Assembly: GCF_001542405.1 (NCBI RefSeq)
Contig: NZ_LNCD01000092.1
Coordinates: 1-64,000 of the forward strand
Source of the DNA: Rhizobium altiplani
Lineage (GTDB): Bacteria; Pseudomonadota; Alphaproteobacteria; Rhizobiales; Rhizobiaceae
Reading direction: 5' to 3'
DNA: 64,000 bases
Shown here: in pieces, positions 8,509-17,561 of the stretch
Layout of the letters: each line of letters opens with the position of its first letter
Numbering within the stretch: position 1 is the first letter of the stretch
Made by a program: the position numbers and the translations under genes
Notes under the pieces: generated by a model
What the model saw: only the letters and a program-made list of their open reading frames with translations
What the model was told of the DNA's origin: nothing
The model's database searches: none

Positions 8509-8757
8509 TCACGATCTTTCCGATCCAACGATCGATATCCCGCCTATCAAACATTTCCGAGCCAACCGGCCGTCAACTACATCGAAGATTCTTCGACCGA
8601 GCCAAGATGTGGGAAGGGGACAGATCAGCATTTCCGGATCAGCGTCCTCAGTGATCTGGATCCATGGCCGGCGTGAGGCGTCACCATAGGCTTCAGCCGC
8701 ATCATGAAATGCGCGGTCGCCTTGGGTATACATGTAGGGCAGATGGAGCTCTTCCAA
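8509..8757 (-). pseudogene. Relic of an unidentified gene
   Basis: An 82-codon minus-strand frame reads like real protein (begins MEELHLPYMYTQGDRAFHDA) and contains PWIQITEDADPEMLICPLP and a FDVVDGRLARKCLIGG stretch. It ends in a stop, with similar-looking sequence resuming in another frame. I do not recognise the family. It is isolated among non-coding sequence and is probably a fragment. Confidence 0.35.
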
Positions 8758-8822
8758 GAAACTGCTGTCAAAGATGAAGCTGCCGTTCCTTGCGATTTCA
8801 GGTCGACACTATCGCAAGACCG

Positions 8823-9740
8823 TCATGGTAGGCATCGCTCTCCCTCCAGTTCGCCAAAATCGATAGCGGAGCAGGAACGACCGCTGTCGACCGGCGAGGT
8901 GCAGATTGCCATTTCTACAAGGCACGGCCCGCAACGCTCGAGGTCGCGGTGTAAGGCGAAAAGAGGTGCTGCCGTCTGCGACCAATCAAAACGCTCCTTG
9001 TCAATTACCTCGTGATTGAGGATCGCCAATTCGACGACGCTGCGATAGATCGTCTCCAATCGAGCCTTGATGCGCGCAGAGAAAGCCAACTCTTGAAATG
9101 ATGAAGCGATTTGACATCAGCGTCGGGCACGACCCTCTGCCCCGCCACGGCGAGCCAGTCTACAAAGTGTGACCAGGCGCGATCTTCCTCGAGCCAAAAG
9201 CGGGGCTGGGTAGAGGAACTGCTGACAGGAGCATTTTTGGTATTTCTTCGGCAGGAATGCGTGAATGAACTCGCCCCCACCCGTTCCAACTACCCTCAAG
9301 CAGATCTGTAACGCCGGCGAGCTCGCTTGAACCCATTGCCATTGCGGCAATCAGATGGGGTTCGGCGATATTGCTGGCATTGACATAGCCCCCGAAGGAC
9401 TGGGACGGAAGAAGTGATATGAACAGCGCTTCCTAGCAGCCTGACACTCGGCCGCTGTGGTTCCTCATCAGCTTTGGGCAGGCTGTCATCAAGATCGGTA
9501 CTGTCCGGAAAGTCCAGGCGAAGGAACCGGTCAATCTAGTAGAGAGCGAAGATCCGCTTCAAGAAGTGGCGCGAGCCGCACCAGCCATTGCTGGGCGGCG
9601 TCCAAGATCCGCAAAGTCAATTCGAGCCTATCTTTCCCGGTCCTGTGATACGCCGGCCACAAAGGCCGGCGCCACGTTTGGGTGATCGCCATAAAACATC
9701 GTTTACGGCTTCTTCGCGATGAACAAAGGGTGCGCCTCAC
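8823..9740 (-). pseudogene. Multiply frameshifted gene relic, family unknown
   Basis: Consecutive protein-like segments run in one direction but in different frames: LTLRILDAAQQWLVRLAPLL near 9600, then FGGYVNASNIAEPHLIAAMA near 9370, GVTDLLEGSWNGWG near 9320, EEDRAWSHFVDWLAVAGQ near 9180, and RIKARLETIYRSVVELAILN near 9050. Joined, they would make a protein of roughly 290 residues. At least four frame changes are needed, so it cannot be functional. No named family is recognised. Confidence 0.45.
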
Positions 9741-9750
9741 ACCTCCTAGG

Positions 9751-10706
9751 CTAGAAGGACGATGCAGTTGACTGGCGTTCGACTTCGATCAAAGTGCGGC
9801 CCGTCGCACGAAACGTCAGTTGGTAGTCGGTGGCCTTTTCGAAGGCGCGCCCTCTCCTGCCCCAGGAATTCCTCCGAGATAACGAGCATGTCCGCCGCGG
9901 TCTTCTCCGCCGGCAGAAGATCGAAACGCTGGCTGCGCCGATATCCATAGAATTTGAGGAAGCCGCCGAAGTTGACGAGCGGGTTCCCCTCAGCGGCAGC
10001 CTCGTCCTTACGCGACAGGAGCTTCCAGATGGACTTCCCGGTGAAGTCGATGCGCGAGCCATTCTGGCCGCGTCGCCAAGCTCCAGCTTGGCGCGATGCA
10101 AGCCAACCGGCGCGCTATCATACGCCCTGCCCGCCGCGCACGAATGCGGTCAGCCCGCCGCGACAATTCGCTCGCTCGGCAACCTCCCGCTCAAGACAAG
10201 AAAAGGCCTCGCAGATGCTAGGTGATAATGGTTCATGTCAGTGAGGCCCATACGGCGGACCGCCTTCAGATCGTTGGACAGCTGGACGATTAGCGCGTAG
10301 GCGGCTTTATCAAACTGGGATTCGATCACATGGATATTCTGGCTGAGCTCGACCGCGTTCGCGTCGTTTGTCATTTCCCAGCCGGTAGGATTCTGTAATA
10401 GATCTCCTGCGGCTCGACGGCCCTGAGTACCTTGCCAGAACGGGGAAGGGCAGAGGCATCGTACGCTCTCTACAGGATAACCCTACGCGGCGACACCAAT
10501 GGCAGTTAGCAAAGCAACGAGCCTTGCGGATGAGCGGGTAGCTTTCGAGGCTGCTGTGGGAAGCGTCCTCCGACGCCAAAAACGCCATAGTACCGGGCAT
10601 CAAGGTCAAAGGGCGCAATATTGCGGGCCACGACGTGGAGCCCGATGATGTCCGCGAAGGAAAATTGAACGGCGCGTCGTGCCAACTCCACGCGATCTGG
10701 CGTCAC
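9751..10706 (-). pseudogene. Second frameshifted relic upstream of the first
   Basis: Minus-strand segments in order: VELARRAVQFSFADIIGLHV (about 10690-10630), DANAVELSQNIHVIESQFDK (about 10365), FTGKSIWKLLSRKDEAAAEG (about 10050), then FLKFYGYRRSQRFDLLPAEK (about 9960) and DYQLTFRATGRTLIEVERQ (about 9800) after another frame change. Orientation matches the neighbouring relic, suggesting one decayed operon. The family is not recognised. Confidence 0.4.
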
Positions 10707-10867
10707 TTTGCCCCTTTTGCTGCGGCACAGCGGTTGTCATTTTTTGCGTTGGCGACCCTTTCAACAATCTGCCGTGCAAGCTGAAGCAACCCTCATCATG
10801 TGAGCCATCGCGGAAGCCGCTCAGGGTTCCCCATCAGCCACTGCAAGGCAGCCATCATGTTTAGAGG

Positions 10868-10993
10868 CAGAAAGCGTTATCACGCCACGTACCCTCCAAC
10901 AGGATCGCGCTACCGCTCGGTGAGGGGACGACAGCGGCGAAGAGGTCTTCGGCGAGATCTTCGCCTGCGCCAACGGCGTCGCTCAAAAGGATC
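10868..10993 (-). pseudogene. Short coding relic
   Basis: A 42-codon stretch with strong coding character (EILLSDAVGAGEDLAEDLF, then SGSAILLEGTWRDNAF and a stop), with no start codon or upstream continuation. Probably the 3' remnant of a lost gene. Confidence 0.25.
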
Positions 10994-11446
10994 TCATTCT
11001 GCTCATTCACGAATGAGCAGAAGAGTTGGCTTCTCGGTTCCCCGGCAGAGCAAGAGAGCCGAATAGATTAGGGCCTCGATGGGGTGCGCAATGATTATCG
11101 GAATAAGTTAAGAGGGCGGCGAGAATTTCAACAATCTCGACAAGATCAAACTTCGCCGGTCGTCTGTACCGTTTGGCCGGAGAGAGTGCGCACCTCGGGC
11201 TCACCTTCGCCCGCGCGTGGGTGCGCCATGGCGGCAGCGGCTGCGCCGAAAGGACCGTTGTTCGAATGACTTCATGGCGATGACCTATCTATTGATTGAC
11301 AATCAACGCAGGCCCCCTCCCGCTTCCAGTCCTTAGCACTGGGGCAAAACTGGAAGGCGTGCGAGTATGGAGGACGGTTTCATATTATGAGTACGCGATG
11401 AGCGCGCGGCGTCGGATCACCCCTTGCTTTCCGCCTCTTGCAGTTT

Positions 11447-11462
11447 GTTGGGAGCTCCCAAC
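11447..11462. promoter_or_regulatory. parS: parS centromere-like palindrome downstream of repC
   Basis: GTTGGGAGCTCCCAAC is a perfect 16-bp palindrome that fits the repABC parS form GTTNNNNGCNNNNAAC. It lies 24 bp beyond the repC stop, a known parS location in this family, and its core recurs at 13936-13951. RepB should bind it for partition. Confidence 0.85.
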
Positions 11463-11485
11463 AGAATCGCTTCCCATCGCAATTG

Positions 11486-12700
11486 CTATGCCGATTTGCC
11501 CTGAGCTGACGCGGCGCCTCGCATGAGTGCCATCAACATAGGGCCGAGGCTAAACTCACCCCGTTCCGCGCGAGCGGTGAGATCCCGGAGATATCCGCCC
11601 GCTGAATTTATGTGGCCTCCCCGCTCCAAAATGCAGGCAATCACCGTGGCAGCATTCTCTGGGCCCATGATTTCGCAGGCCTGCTGATAGGCAGAGGGCG
11701 ACACGCCCAGCATCGAACGAACCACCACAGCAGCGGCCATCATATCGCGCCATTGGTCAATTCGCCCGCCGGGCGCGTAATCTGATATTTGCGGGCACGC
11801 TCGAACGACCATGCCAAGTGGAAATGATTTTATCGGCTCCCCTTGACGCCTCGGCGCCTGGCTCGGCTTCCGCCCCAGCTCATTTCTAGAGCTAGGTTCA
11901 AGTTCATTAAGAGGTTCGGTATTTGAATTCTGTATGTGCTGGCGGATTTCGATACCATTGGCAACGGAATTTGCTGAAAGAACCTGCGCTTCCAACATGT
12001 TGACCACACCTTCCCGCAGCAACGTCAATTCGTCCAGGAGAACTGCCAAGTCCCCCGCCGCTCTGGCGTTCCGAAGCCGTGATACAACGGCAATAAACTG
12101 CTCCTCAACCCTTTGCCAATCGCCGGAAGCGCCTTCCTCTATTGCAGCGGAAATGAGCTTCCGAATATCCCGGCGCTCGATTGTGATTTTTTCCTTTACC
12201 ACCTTCAGGCGCTGGTTTTCATCAGCCACCCGCTGAGCCATGATCGCGAGCTCTTCCGATCGCGCAAGCAGTGGAGCCAAATTGAAGCCGAAAGCGGTTT
12301 CGATGGTACCGTCCCGCCCCTTTCGCGCGTAGCGCTTGCCGTTCGGGCTATCGTTTCGGTGGATCAGACCGGCCTCGACGAGAAGAGCCAGGTTCTCCCG
12401 AAGTGTCGTGCCAGCGATTCCGTTGGCGCGAGCGGATAACTGCGCGTTTGACGGAAACACGATGAGATTGGCCCCTTCAGTCAGATTGGTCTCGGGATAG
12501 AATGACAGCAGCGCGTTGAGGACAGCCAGCGCCCGATCGCGCAGTCCAAGTAGGGTCCGCGCATCACAGGCGTCTCGGTAGATCTTCCATTTGTCGGCCG
12601 ACTTGTGCTTTTTTATGCTCGCGGACTCGAATTGAGCTTTCACCAAGGCAAGCGTCATTGGCCGCCGCCCGAAGGGCGTCGCTATGCGATCAGTCTGCAT
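11486..12700 (-). CDS. repC: Replication initiator RepC
   Basis: A 404-residue RepC, the initiator of repABC plasmids. The N-terminus carries the family signature TPFGRRPMTLALVK, followed by a winged-helix region (SNAQLSARANGIAGTTLREN). The origin normally lies inside repC itself. It is the last gene of the minus-strand repABC operon and is separated from repB by a 185-bp gap holding the antisense RNA. Length is normal, with no sign of damage. Confidence 0.95.
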   Translation of the reverse strand: MQTDRIATPFGRRPMTLALVKAQFESASIKKHKSADKWKIYRDACDARTLLGLRDRALAVLNALLSFYPETNLTEGANLIVFPSNAQLSARANGIAGTTLRENLALLVEAGLIHRNDSPNGKRYARKGRDGTIETAFGFNLAPLLARSEELAIMAQRVADENQRLKVVKEKITIERRDIRKLISAAIEEGASGDWQRVEEQFIAVVSRLRNARAAGDLAVLLDELTLLREGVVNMLEAQVLSANSVANGIEIRQHIQNSNTEPLNELEPSSRNELGRKPSQAPRRQGEPIKSFPLGMVVRACPQISDYAPGGRIDQWRDMMAAAVVVRSMLGVSPSAYQQACEIMGPENAATVIACILERGGHINSAGGYLRDLTARAERGEFSLGPMLMALMRGAASAQGKSA

Positions 12701-12793
12701 TTTCCTTTACCTTTCGAAAGGCAACAGAAAACGATCACCAAAACGATGCCAAAGACTCTTGACGTGGATTCCGGGAAATGCGATTCTCTAGGT

Positions 12794-12845
12794 GCGAACT
12801 AATTGAGAAGGGCTTCCGGGATTTGTTTCGGGGGCCTTTTTCTTT
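12794..12845 (+). ncRNA. Counter-transcribed antisense RNA controlling repC
   Basis: In the repB-repC gap, opposite to the operon, a promoter-like pair (TTGACG at 12759-12764, 17-bp spacing, GATTCT at 12782-12787) precedes a GC stem (12811-12818 with 12829-12836) and a T run. The predicted transcript of about 50 nt matches the size and position of the ctRNA that lowers RepC synthesis in repABC plasmids. The 5' end is estimated from the promoter; the -10 match is weak. Confidence 0.7.
12811..12845 (+). terminator. Rho-independent terminator of the ctRNA
   Basis: GGCTTCCG (12811-12818) pairs with CGGGGGCC (12829-12836), with two G-T wobble pairs and a 10-base loop, followed by TTTTTCTTT. It serves the plus strand only. 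Confidence 0.75.
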
Positions 12846-12885
12846 GCCGTGTGAGTTTGGCCTGTTCACCCAACACACGCTTAGC

Positions 12886-13893
12886 TCATCGCTCTTCTCC
12901 ATTACCGTTGAGTTCTTGGAATTCCCTGTACAGCTGATCCAGCTTCGTCGAGACGAACTGCCCAAAAGCGGGGACGACCTTTTCCTCGAAGATGATAGTC
13001 GTCTTGCCTTCACGCGCCTCGACGCGTGCTGCGCGCTTTCCATGGGGCGTCTTCCAGAGGTCAGAGCTCTTAGCGCGCTCTTTCTTGCGTGGCTCGCTAA
13101 GTGCGCGTAACAACGCGTCAAAACGCGCGTCGCTTTCCAGCCTCTCCTCTGCGAAGCCCGCGAGCAACTCGTGTGCGGTGTCAAGCTTGGCGGGGGAGGC
13201 GAGATGCTCGACGAGCGTCATCCAGCGCGCGCGTCCGGCTTTCGGTGCGGGACCGATCAATCTGACTAGGTCTTGCGGGACCTGGCGGGCGATGGCGACG
13301 TAGCGGCTGACGTCCGCTTTGTCCGAGACGAGCGCCGCAATGATCGTCGGCCGGTCGCATCCGTCATCCTCCAGGTTTTTTGCAAAGAAAGCCTTCTCGA
13401 TGAACGACAGATCTTTCCGGTCGAGGTTTTCTCGGCCCTGGGCGACATATAGCTGGCTATCCGACAAGTTGCGAACGATCGCACGCACGGGACGGCCCAG
13501 CTTCTCTGCCGCTTTCAGACGGCGCCGGCCGTAAGCGATTTGGAATCGTCCTGGCGCCTGAGGGTTTGGCCGCACAAGGATCGGAACCTGCTGGCCATGT
13601 TCTGCGATGCTTTCGACAAGAGCGTCGAACGCAGGATCGACTTCGATGGGGATTCGATCGACGATCTTGGACGTATCGATTGACGCCGGTTCGATCGAGA
13701 TGACCGCTTCACCTTCGGCAAGCTGCTGCTGGAGTTTGGAGGCCTGTTTGGCGTTTTCCGCCATCTCATGGAGCGACGAACCCATGGCCGAGATTGCGCC
13801 AGTGCGCACGCGGTCGCCTGATTTGGAGGCTGATGAAGCGGGAGCAACCGGCTTCTTCAGGAAGAGAGAGTCGATCGAATCCTTCCTGCTCAC
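12886..13893 (-). CDS. repB: Partition protein RepB (ParB family)
   Basis: A 335-residue ParB-type centromere-binding protein. The ParB/Sulfiredoxin-like box (VESIAEHGQQVPILVRPNPQ, then FQIAYGRRRLKAAEKLGR) spans about residues 85-140, followed by the helix-turn-helix region with KAFFAKNLEDDGCDRPTIIA. It loads on parS and works with RepA to segregate the plasmid and to co-repress the operon. It lies between repA (97-bp gap containing a parS) and repC. Confidence 0.95.
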   Translation of the reverse strand: MSRKDSIDSLFLKKPVAPASSASKSGDRVRTGAISAMGSSLHEMAENAKQASKLQQQLAEGEAVISIEPASIDTSKIVDRIPIEVDPAFDALVESIAEHGQQVPILVRPNPQAPGRFQIAYGRRRLKAAEKLGRPVRAIVRNLSDSQLYVAQGRENLDRKDLSFIEKAFFAKNLEDDGCDRPTIIAALVSDKADVSRYVAIARQVPQDLVRLIGPAPKAGRARWMTLVEHLASPAKLDTAHELLAGFAEERLESDARFDALLRALSEPRKKERAKSSDLWKTPHGKRAARVEAREGKTTIIFEEKVVPAFGQFVSTKLDQLYREFQELNGNGEER

Positions 13894-13935
13894 ATTTCCT
13901 CTCCTATTCTATTCCGACTGCGAGTTTCGCTCCTT

Positions 13936-13951
13936 GTTGGGAGCTCCCAAT
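13936..13951. promoter_or_regulatory. parS: parS-like palindrome between repA and repB
   Basis: GTTGGGAGCTCCCAAT differs only in its last base from the perfect palindrome at 11447-11462. It lies in the repA-repB gap, another documented parS position in repABC plasmids. Identity of the variable inner bases (GGGAGCTCCC) in both copies suggests a plasmid-specific RepB site. Confidence 0.8.
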
Positions 13952-13990
13952 AACCAGGCCGGCAGGGGAACATGGCGGTGAGAATGTCCA

Positions 13991-15226
13991 TCACGCGCGG
14001 CTCCAGGCCTGCTTGATAAGGGTCTCGATCTCGACATTGACGGCGTCCAGGGCTTCCATCGCCCTGTCGTAGGTGGATCTGGTGAGATTTTCGCGTCCAA
14101 TCTCATAAAGTGTTTGCTTCGTAAGACCGGCATCCGACACGGCCGCGGACTTAACCATCGGGTTCGTGAGGACGTGGTCGTCGAACAGATTGCGGAGGAG
14201 GGCGGCGACCTTGGTTTGTGGTGCATCTTGTGGCTCGAACCGCGTCAGCAAATAGCGGACGAAATCATACTTGAGGTCGCCACCTGCCTCCCGAACGACA
14301 CCGAGGAGGTCTCGGGTCATCATCAGAAACTGGCTCATCGACGAGACGTCGAGCATTTGTGGGTGTACGGTCACGATCATCGCTGTGGCCGCGCACAGCC
14401 CACTCAGGGTAAGGAAGCCGAGCTGGGGCGGACAATCGATCACGACTACATCGTAATTGTCGGCAACACCGTCGAGCGCTTCTGCCACACGCGCGAAAAA
14501 AAGCGTTTCACCGCTACCACCAGCGCTCAGAGCCTTTGGAGTTGTGTGCTCGAACTCCATGAGCTCAAGATTACCGGGCACGAGATCGAGCCCGTCGAAG
14601 TAGGTAGGGCGAATTACCTCAGATAAATCGCGGCGCTCCTGGTCATATCGGATGGCAGCATAAAGTGTCTGATTGGAAGCAACATCCAGTTCCGGAAGAA
14701 CGCCGAGCAGGGCCGATAGGCTCGCCTGTGGATCTAGATCCACAGCGAGAACGCGATAGCCCTGTAACGCGAGATATTGCGCAAGGTGAGCCGACGTCGT
14801 CGTCTTGCCTGATCCCCCCTTGAAGTTCGTTACCGCAAGAACCTGAAGATGCTCGCCCGGACGGCGATGTGGGATAAAGTCAACGCTGCCGCGGCCGCGG
14901 GTCGAATGGGCCAGCAGGTGTCGTATTTGATTTATCTCGGACAAGGTGTAGAGTCGCCGACCGTTGCTAGTCGTTTCCGGCTGCGGACCTTCGCCAGCCA
15001 GGGTCATCTTTCTCAACGTGGAATCGGATACACCCATCAGCCGGGCGGCTTCGCCGGATGTGAATTTTCGCAGGATCTTGTGAGAAGTAGGTGGAAACAG
15101 TGCTTCGCTCATCGACTGAAGGTGCGAGCTCAGCAGATCGGCCTGCGCGCCGATAGTCTCGTCGACGCTGGGCAAGGCCTCGCGGTTATTATTCGTCGCC
15201 ACGCTCACGTTGAAATCTCTCATCAC
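13991..15226 (-). CDS. repA: Partition ATPase RepA (ParA family)
   Basis: A 411-residue ParA-type ATPase with an N-terminal MerR-like helix-turn-helix (GEAARLMGVSDSTLRKMTLA) and a deviant Walker A motif, KGGSGKTT, in NFKGGSGKTTTSAHLAQYL; DLDPQASLSALLG and VVIDCPPQLGFLT follow. It moves and positions the plasmid with RepB and represses repABC. It is the first gene of the minus-strand operon; traI lies divergently 355 bp upstream. Confidence 0.95.
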   Translation of the reverse strand: MMRDFNVSVATNNNREALPSVDETIGAQADLLSSHLQSMSEALFPPTSHKILRKFTSGEAARLMGVSDSTLRKMTLAGEGPQPETTSNGRRLYTLSEINQIRHLLAHSTRGRGSVDFIPHRRPGEHLQVLAVTNFKGGSGKTTTSAHLAQYLALQGYRVLAVDLDPQASLSALLGVLPELDVASNQTLYAAIRYDQERRDLSEVIRPTYFDGLDLVPGNLELMEFEHTTPKALSAGGSGETLFFARVAEALDGVADNYDVVVIDCPPQLGFLTLSGLCAATAMIVTVHPQMLDVSSMSQFLMMTRDLLGVVREAGGDLKYDFVRYLLTRFEPQDAPQTKVAALLRNLFDDHVLTNPMVKSAAVSDAGLTKQTLYEIGRENLTRSTYDRAMEALDAVNVEIETLIKQAWSRA

Positions 15227-15581
15227 GGTTTTATCGCCAGAACAGAATATTTACCGTGACGATACCCGAAACGCTTTTGCTGGCAAGGTCTTAATGGTTA
15301 ACGGCTGCTTAACACAAACGAGGCGACGAGATAGTCACGCGCAGATTTCTGATTTGTTTTCAAGCGTTTATCAAGGTCATGACCCTATTGCGTTCCCGAT
15401 CTGTTTATCTGTGAATCCTACAACCCCTGCAATGGGCGTTTTGCTTCAAAGCAGCCTGAACCGCCCCGACTCAGAGATCAACGGATCGCGACTCACTCGC
15501 CAAACATTGTAGGATTCGACAACTGACGCCCGATTCCTATTCGTGCTGAGTTTCTGTCGTTCAACAACGACGGAGAGATTC
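15227..15581. promoter_or_regulatory. repA-traI divergent control region with inverted TTGTAGGATTC motifs
   Basis: This 355-bp gap must hold the repA and traI-trb promoters. GAATCCTACAA (15413-15423) and its exact reverse complement TTGTAGGATTC (15507-15517) face each other 83 bp apart; the same 10-base core occurs once upstream of traC (33934-33943). A half-match to the classical tra box, ACGCGCAGAT, lies near 15340. No full 18-bp tra box is evident. The shared motif is a candidate TraR or rep-linked operator. Confidence 0.5.
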
Positions 15582-16205
15582 ATGCAGATTCTAGCGATCT
15601 CGAAACCAAAGAGTCATTCTGAAACCCAGCTGCTTCAAAACCATCATCAGCTCCGTGCGGCGGTCTTCTCCAACCGGCTGAATTGGGAGGTGAAGGTCGT
15701 TGACGGCTGCGAGGCAGATGCATTCGACGCTCTGGGCCCGAACTACATTCTGGCCATCTCCACAGGCGGACGACTAGCGGGCGCCGCACGCCTGCTTCCT
15801 GCTACCGGCCCGACCATGGTGGCGGACGTGTTTCCCTCCCTGCTTCCCGAAGGTCGGCTGAACGCCCACCCCGGTATGATCGAAAGCTCCCGGTTTTGCG
15901 TCGACACCACGCTCGAAGAGGGGAGGGGAGACGGTACCTTGCACGAGGCTACAGTCACCATGTTCGCCGGGATCACTGAATGGTGCGTCGCGAACGGCTT
16001 CTCCGAGATCGTCACGGTGACCGATCTCAGGTTCGAGCGAATTCTCGCTCGTGTGGAATGGCCGCTGCAGAGATTGGGCCAGCCTCAGAAGGTCGGCGTA
16101 ACGACCGCCGTCGCAGGCACGTTGCCTGTGAACGCTGGGATCTTCGAGAGGCTACGGCCACCGAACTACCGATCCAACCTCAAAACCTTCAGCCAAGCAG
16201 CCTAA
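15582..16205 (+). CDS. traI: Acyl-homoserine-lactone synthase TraI
   Basis: A 207-residue LuxI-family synthase that makes the conjugation pheromone from acyl-ACP and S-adenosylmethionine. Family residues are visible: LRAAVFSNRLNWEV (R and W), GRLAGAARLLP, and ESSRFCVDT with the conserved R. The start is the ATG of MQILAI; the frame is open 39 bases further upstream. It leads the trb operon, as in Ti and other rhizobial plasmids, so it should be auto-induced through TraR. trbB follows after 11 bp. Confidence 0.95.
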   Translation: MQILAISKPKSHSETQLLQNHHQLRAAVFSNRLNWEVKVVDGCEADAFDALGPNYILAISTGGRLAGAARLLPATGPTMVADVFPSLLPEGRLNAHPGMIESSRFCVDTTLEEGRGDGTLHEATVTMFAGITEWCVANGFSEIVTVTDLRFERILARVEWPLQRLGQPQKVGVTTAVAGTLPVNAGIFERLRPPNYRSNLKTFSQAA

Positions 16206-16216
16206 AGGAGACCGCC

Positions 16217-17194
16217 TTGAACCAGCTTCGCTCCCATCCCCGGCTCGTGCGCAAACTTCAGGAGGCGCTTGGTGATCAGCTCTGCGCCGCCCTCGACGAT
16301 GCGACCGTTGTGGAAATCATGCTCAATCCGGACGGAAAGCTCTTCATCGAACGGCTCGACCAAGGCGTTACGCCGGCCGGAGAAATGTCCTCCGCGGCCG
16401 CAGAAATGGTGATCGGAACCGTCGCTCATGCACTTCAGTCAGAAGTGGATGACGAGCAGCCCATCATATCCGGGGAGTTGCCGATCGGCGGCCACCGGTT
16501 CGAAGGGCTACTGCCCCCGCTGGTGGCTAAACCCGCCTTCACCATTCGGCGCCGAGCGTCGCGGCTCATCCCGCTCAACGACTACATTCGGTCCGGGGTG
16601 ATGAACGAACAGCAGGCATCGACGATCCGCAGCGCCATCGCCGCACGGCTCAACATCATCATCTCGGGAGGAACAGGTTCCGGCAAGACGACGCTCGCGA
16701 ACTCGGTGATCGACGAAATCGTCAAATCCGCGCCAGAAGAGCGGCTGGTAATTCTCGAGGATACCGCCGAGATCCAGTGCGCGGCTGAAAACGCCGTTCT
16801 CCTGCACACGAGTGATACCGTCGACATGGCGCGTCTATTGAAGAGCACGATGCGCCTTCGGCCTGACCGCATCGTCGTCGGCGAGGTCCGCGATGGCGCT
16901 GCGCTCACATTGCTCAAGGCGTGGAATACCGGCCATCCCGGCGGGGTGGCGACAATCCACTCGAACAGTGCCATGTCGGCGCTTCGACGACTGGAACAAT
17001 TAACTGCCGAAGCAAGCCAGCAGCCGATGCAAGAGGTGATCGGTGAGGCGGTCGACCTGATCATCTCGATCGAGCGGACGCCGCGCGGACGAAGCATCCG
17101 CGACGTAATTCAGGTCGAACGTTTCGCACGCGGCCAATACGAAACCGAGTCCGATCAGCTCACCGAAGAAGAGGAGGCGCGTCATGTCGCGTAA
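16217..17194 (+). CDS. trbB: Conjugal transfer ATPase TrbB
   Basis: A 325-residue VirB11-type secretion ATPase of the mating-pair apparatus, at the inner cytoplasmic face. Walker A GGTGSGKTT is at about residues 150-158, then ILEDTAEIQ, the RPDRIVVGEVRDG box and the GHPGGVATIHSNSA His box. The start is a TTG at 16217, chosen because AAAGGAG lies 6 bases upstream; no ATG fits. The C-terminus overlaps trbC. Confidence 0.93.
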   Translation: MNQLRSHPRLVRKLQEALGDQLCAALDDATVVEIMLNPDGKLFIERLDQGVTPAGEMSSAAAEMVIGTVAHALQSEVDDEQPIISGELPIGGHRFEGLLPPLVAKPAFTIRRRASRLIPLNDYIRSGVMNEQQASTIRSAIAARLNIIISGGTGSGKTTLANSVIDEIVKSAPEERLVILEDTAEIQCAAENAVLLHTSDTVDMARLLKSTMRLRPDRIVVGEVRDGAALTLLKAWNTGHPGGVATIHSNSAMSALRRLEQLTAEASQQPMQEVIGEAVDLIISIERTPRGRSIRDVIQVERFARGQYETESDQLTEEEEARHVA

Positions 17195-17561
17195 GGTTTC
17201 CCTCTTCACCATCGCGCTCCTTGCGGCCCCTATCGTGCTCGCCTCATTTGATCCGGCCCTCGCCAGCTCCTCGGGCGGTGGTCTGCCTTGGGAAGGACCG
17301 CTGCAGCAAATCCAGGAGTCGATCACAGGTCCGGTTGCGGGTGCCATTGCGCTCGCGGCGATGGCGATAGCCGGCGGCATGCTGATCTTCGGCGGCGAGC
17401 TCAACGATTTTGCGCGCCGTCTCGTCTACGTCGTGCTCGTGGCAGGGATCCTTCTCGGAGCGACCCAGATTGTCGGTCTATTTGGTTCGACCGGTGCGTC
17501 GATTGGATTGACGAACGAACGGCCCAATCCGACCACCATTGGGGAGGCGGCCAATGGCTGA
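17184..17561 (+). CDS. trbC: Conjugal pilin precursor TrbC
   Basis: A 125-residue VirB2/TrbC-type pilin precursor. A long signal peptide (through about residue 27, ending DPALAS) is followed by two hydrophobic segments (PVAGAIALAAMAIAGGMLIF and LVYVVLVAGILLGATQIVGL). In this family the product is trimmed and cyclised by the TraF peptidase, which is encoded in this window. Overlaps trbB and trbD. Confidence 0.9.
   Translation: MSRKVSLFTIALLAAPIVLASFDPALASSSGGGLPWEGPLQQIQESITGPVAGAIALAAMAIAGGMLIFGGELNDFARRLVYVVLVAGILLGATQIVGLFGSTGASIGLTNERPNPTTIGEAANG

Larger units (their letters stand above)
7947..11446. other. Degenerate accessory region without an intact gene
   Basis: About 3.5 kb in which no open frame has convincing start, length and composition. 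Protein-like stretches on the minus strand switch frame repeatedly and are interrupted by stops; the readable ones are listed separately. This is the appearance of old genes decaying next to a replicon. No tRNA, CRISPR or insertion-sequence ends were recognised in it. Confidence 0.65.

Noticed and set aside
9830..10225. 131-codon plus-strand frame in the degenerate region
   Set aside because: The opposite strand carries the protein-like segments; this frame is their antisense.
15320..15360. Classical 18-bp tra box upstream of traI
   Set aside because: Only the left half (ACGCGCAGAT) matches; the right half does not form the dyad, so it is not called as a site.
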